Shown one piece after another: positions 60,980 to 64,000 of a stretch of DNA of 64,000 nucleotides. The stretch is from Chitinophaga sp. HK235 (GTDB lineage: Bacteria; Bacteroidota; Bacteroidia; Chitinophagales; Chitinophagaceae). The stretch spans positions 2,108,001 through 2,172,000 of the forward strand of contig NZ_CP073766.1 of NCBI RefSeq assembly GCF_018255755.1, in the 5' to 3' direction. Position 1 is the first letter of the stretch; the number at the start of each line of letters is the position of its first letter. Below the pieces are notes generated by a model that was not told the DNA's origin, did no database searches, and saw nothing but the letters and a program-made list of their open reading frames with translations. Position numbers and translations under genes: made by a program.

Positions 60980-62458
60980 CTACCTGGGGTTTTTAGTTAA
61001 TCCCGAAAGCATTGCACTTTCAGGCAATTGAAAAACTCGGCGTAAATCTTCTCTCTTCAACACGTCGTATGTTGTATCCCATTTGTAGTCTAGATACCTG
61101 TGTGAAATTTCTATGCCGCGACGATTGATATCAAACCAACGAATCCCTTCATGTGCAAAAGCTTTTTGTTTAAAATCCAATAAAGTCTTCATCAGACCGT
61201 CTTTGATATCTGTAGTGTTATAGAAGCTTAATACCTTTGCCTCGGTAATTCCATGCAATACCACATTGTATCCATCGATCCTCACTTCTGCAAAATCATT
61301 CAGATCCTTTAACGCTGATGCATAATCACCGGTATTGATATAGGCTTCCGCTCTGTTCATCAGCGCCTCATCCGCGGAAAACAGACATTGAATAGTGTAA
61401 TAGGTCCAGTCAGTTGTAAATGTGCTTGTTCTATAAGAAAAAGTTGGGTATTTTCCCACCATCAGTTTATTGGGATTTCCTCCAAGGCGGGTATAATATT
61501 GGTAAAATGGTTTCCCGGCAACAGTATTCCCACTGATTATTTGCTCGGTGGACGACCCCGCTCCATAACGGCAACCAGCCGCGATATTACTGAAATTAGA
61601 ATAAACACTTGCCAGCAAAAGGTTGAAATTCTGCTGGCTGCTTGTAAATAAAGCAGGCGAATTCGTACCAGCCGCCTTCAGTGCTCCGGCTATAGGTCGT
61701 AAATTCTGTTTAAAATTATTTTCCGGGAAAATAGCACTTGCATATTGAATCACTTTATTATAATCTCCCTTAAAAAGGTAAAACCTTGCAGCAAAAGCAT
61801 TGGCTGCCTGCTCGTTGAAATGGAATTTGGGTGATTTATAGCTTATACCTTTAATCAGGCGCAGCCCTTCGAGTAAATCCTTTTCAATATGCTCATACAC
61901 AGAAGCAACCGTGCCCCTTTCATAATTTTTGAAAGCTGTTTTTTCCGGATCAGTAAGATAAGGTATCCCCGGGGACGAGTTATCACCATTGATCTGATAA
62001 GTTTTCGAAAACAAAGAAACCAGCATATGGTGTGCATAAGCCCGCGTCAACAAAGCTTCGCCTTTGTATTGCTGGCCTTTTGTGCCAAAATTATTTTCAT
62101 CAACGGCTTCAATGGCATGATTGGCTGCTGCGATGGCTCTATACATATCCAACCAGTAGGTATTGGGAGAATAGCTATCCGACACCTGTGTGACTTCGTT
62201 CCAAAAATAGCTGTTACGGGCAATATCATTGAATGAGAAATCACCAGGCCCTTTATCTGCACTATTGTCTGAGGCCAATTCTGCAAACAGAAAATAATCA
62301 GACGTTGGGTAAGCGGTCACTAATAACTGTCCTACTTTTTCCGGAGTATCCAATTCGGTACGCATATCCGGATTGACTTCAAAATATTTCTTACAGCTTC
62401 CCAGCAATAATGTAAGCAGTGATAAACTGATAATATTGTATATATTTTTCTTCTTCAT
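60980..62458 (-). CDS. RagB/SusD family nutrient-binding lipoprotein
   Basis: 492 residues from the ATG at 62458 (a TTG three codons earlier is rejected). Lipoprotein signal LSLLTLLLGSC, then the SusD start VNPDMRTELDTPEKVGQLLV, TPR-like region (EGIRWFDINRRGIEI) and C-terminal PESAMLSG. It caps the SusC barrel and binds the ligand at the cell surface. It lies 18 bp after susC and 20 bp before the metallohydrolase gene. Confidence 0.93.
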   Translation of the reverse strand: MKKKNIYNIISLSLLTLLLGSCKKYFEVNPDMRTELDTPEKVGQLLVTAYPTSDYFLFAELASDNSADKGPGDFSFNDIARNSYFWNEVTQVSDSYSPNTYWLDMYRAIAAANHAIEAVDENNFGTKGQQYKGEALLTRAYAHHMLVSLFSKTYQINGDNSSPGIPYLTDPEKTAFKNYERGTVASVYEHIEKDLLEGLRLIKGISYKSPKFHFNEQAANAFAARFYLFKGDYNKVIQYASAIFPENNFKQNLRPIAGALKAAGTNSPALFTSSQQNFNLLLASVYSNFSNIAAGCRYGAGSSTEQIISGNTVAGKPFYQYYTRLGGNPNKLMVGKYPTFSYRTSTFTTDWTYYTIQCLFSADEALMNRAEAYINTGDYASALKDLNDFAEVRIDGYNVVLHGITEAKVLSFYNTTDIKDGLMKTLLDFKQKAFAHEGIRWFDINRRGIEISHRYLDYKWDTTYDVLKREDLRRVFQLPESAMLSGLTKNPR

Positions 62459-62476
62459 TTTATTCAATGCTTTAGA

Positions 62477-64000
62477 TTAAAAACCAGCTTTCAAAGAGAA
62501 AGTAAATTGTCTGGGCACCGGTAAGGCCACTCCCCCGCTTCCAAAAAATTCCGGGTCTGCTCCATTCAGCTTCTTATCTGCATAAAGTAGCAATACATTG
62601 TTCCCCACCAGGGCCAAATCGAGATTTTTCATTTTTAACCAGCTCGCATAAGACTTCGGCAAACTATAGCCCAGCGTAACATTCTTTAAGCGAATAAAAT
62701 CACCTTTGGCGACCCGCTCGTCCGAAGAATTATAGGCACTATAAGCATACATGGGGGCGCTGGGCATATGTGCCTGAGCTACTAATGGATCTACAATAGT
62801 TGGAATGGTCGTGTATTTTTCATCCCCAGGCACCATCCATCTGTTTAACCACTCTTTAGACATTCCTATATCATCACTCAACACGGAGGTGAAGACAGGC
62901 GCAAGACGTACGTAGTTACCCATACTGAAGGTAAACAGGAAGGAAAGGGATAGATTTTTATAAGCCAGCTGGTTATAGAAGCCTCCGGTCAAAGTAGGAT
63001 CTACAGGTCCCTCATATTTCAGATGCTCTACATTGGTACTCTGAAAATCTATCTTCATAACCTTTCTTGCTCCAGACTCGGAAATAAAGGTTGGATACCC
63101 ATAGCTGGAACTCAGTCCATCAAACTGTACAGAAAACAATCCTCTTTGTGCATAGCCTTCTAATGGGCCACCCTCAGCCCTCACTAAATTCGCCAGGGTT
63201 GGGTTAATCACCAATCTGGTGATCTTATTTTTGTTATTGGCAAAATTGAAAGAACTGCGCCACCTGAAATTCTTTGTTTGAACTGGATTTCCTGCGATAG
63301 TCAATTCAAACCCTTTGCCAGACATAGTTGCGTAATTGGCGATTTTCTGTACCTGGCCACCTATTCCGGATGTGACAATCGGCCCGATCAAATCAAAAAT
63401 GTCCCGCTTATAAAAGTCCAATGTAACATTAACTTTATTATTGAAGAAGGCCAGGTCCGTTCCCACATTTGCTTCATACAATTTCTCCCAGGTCAGGTCT
63501 GCATTTTCAAGCGCTGAAATTTTGACATATTGCTCTTTATCTGTCTCTATAGGCCGATACGTCATCCCATTATTATAAAGCACAGACTTATTTCGGGCAT
63601 TACCTAAGTTGGCGACCAGGCCATATGTACCTCTTACTCTCGCACCGGTGAGGAACTTCCCTTGCTGGTTAAAGAATTTCTCCTGGTCGATATCCCAGGC
63701 AGCGGAAACATTCCACGTTGGCAGCCATCCGAGGCTTTTCCCTTTGGCTTTGGTTTTACCAAGCATATTCGACCGGTCGAACCTGGTCGTAAAATTGAAG
63801 CTATACTTGTCGGCAAATGCATAGGCGCCACGAGCCATCATAGCAGCGAATCGATCTTTAGAATACCCCATGCCATAATAAGGCATGTTTTGATATTGCG
63901 CATCCTGGAAGTACCTGAAGTCGGGATGCACTAAACCTGAATTGCTGTACTGATAACCAATGCCGTCAAAATTGTCGTACTGCCTGTCAGTAGAGCGGAC
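62477..64000 (-). CDS. SusC/RagA TonB-dependent outer membrane transporter (5' part beyond window)
   Basis: The frame is open from 64000 to the stop at 62477, giving about 507 C-terminal residues of a protein usually about 1000 long. The barrel shows SusC features: GYSKDRFAAMMARGAYAFAD, LGWLPTWNVSAAWDIDQEKF, NADLTWEKLYEANVGTDLAF and the terminal PRQFTFSLKAGF. It imports a ligand delivered by the SusD protein. The plug domain and any carboxypeptidase-like domain lie outside the window. Confidence 0.93.
   Translation of the reverse strand, partial: VRSTDRQYDNFDGIGYQYSNSGLVHPDFRYFQDAQYQNMPYYGMGYSKDRFAAMMARGAYAFADKYSFNFTTRFDRSNMLGKTKAKGKSLGWLPTWNVSAAWDIDQEKFFNQQGKFLTGARVRGTYGLVANLGNARNKSVLYNNGMTYRPIETDKEQYVKISALENADLTWEKLYEANVGTDLAFFNNKVNVTLDFYKRDIFDLIGPIVTSGIGGQVQKIANYATMSGKGFELTIAGNPVQTKNFRWRSSFNFANNKNKITRLVINPTLANLVRAEGGPLEGYAQRGLFSVQFDGLSSSYGYPTFISESGARKVMKIDFQSTNVEHLKYEGPVDPTLTGGFYNQLAYKNLSLSFLFTFSMGNYVRLAPVFTSVLSDDIGMSKEWLNRWMVPGDEKYTTIPTIVDPLVAQAHMPSAPMYAYSAYNSSDERVAKGDFIRLKNVTLGYSLPKSYASWLKMKNLDLALVGNNVLLLYADKKLNGADPEFFGSGGVALPVPRQFTFSLKAGF

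Overview
The window looks like a piece of a Bacteroidota chromosome, most likely a Chitinophaga-type member of the Chitinophagaceae. The evidence is a SusC/SusD pair with a HExxH lipoprotein, Y_Y_Y/two-component propeller sensor kinase with LytTR partner, DUF4302, DUF2147, DUF3667, DUF885 and AsmA proteins, ACR3-type arsenic genes, flavohaemoglobin under an Rrf2 regulator, Bacteroidota-type -7 boxes (TAnnTTTG), and mostly absent Shine-Dalgarno sequences. No rRNA, CRISPR array or insertion sequence was recognised. There is one tRNA gene (Lys, TTT).

Layout: 1-5300 holds a truncated GH43 glycosidase, a LysR regulator divergent from a hydrolase-exporter pair, and a 43-residue membrane peptide gene. 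5301-10612 is a propeller sensor kinase, a LytTR regulator and a secreted serine hydrolase. 10618-17026 carries an mdaB/ygiN-like quinone pair, an arsenic operon (arsR-arsM-acr3-arsC on the minus strand) with two matched operator-like palindromes, an HxlR regulator and a lipoprotein. 17065-23723 holds oleate hydratase with an AraC regulator and a triple direct repeat, an NmrA-like protein, a second AraC gene that contains a perfect terminator-like hairpin inside its reading frame, and a GC-rich carboxymuconolactone decarboxylase / ECF41 sigma factor pair with its own ECF41-type promoter, probably imported.

23843-25806 is a small tRNA-Lys-associated element: a 15-base copy of the tRNA 3' end, paired TGTATCC repeats at both ends, and a DUF1016 nuclease as the only gene. 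A Crp/Fnr pseudogene lies on the other side of the tRNA. 26020-31180 holds two peptidases, a DUF2147 protein and an ArsR-SRPBCC-SRPBCC operon with a nested dyad over its promoter. 31194-37320 has regulators, a YhhS-like exporter, a siderophore-interacting-like protein, and an Rrf2-hmp nitric-oxide unit with a perfect 14-bp operator. 37503-46803 holds a sialidase-like protein, a large AsmA protein, HopJ/hydrolase and PadR/HAAS/serine hydrolase operons. 46835-52700 has dxs divergent from a MocR-type PLP regulator, with 9-bp direct repeats exactly 30 bp apart between them, followed by GNAT and MFS genes.

The most novel-looking block is 52797-55023 (minus strand, AT-rich): a small two-hydrophobic-segment precursor followed by an SdpA-like and an SdpB-like (HTTM) gene. 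It resembles the Bacillus sporulation-delaying (SDP) toxin maturation system, but in a Bacteroidota setting. 55742-64000 then holds a YrdB-like protein, an Old Yellow Enzyme / exported RidA pair, a second orphan tRNA 3'-end scar, and a SusC-SusD-metallohydrolase-DUF4302 uptake operon that runs off the right edge.
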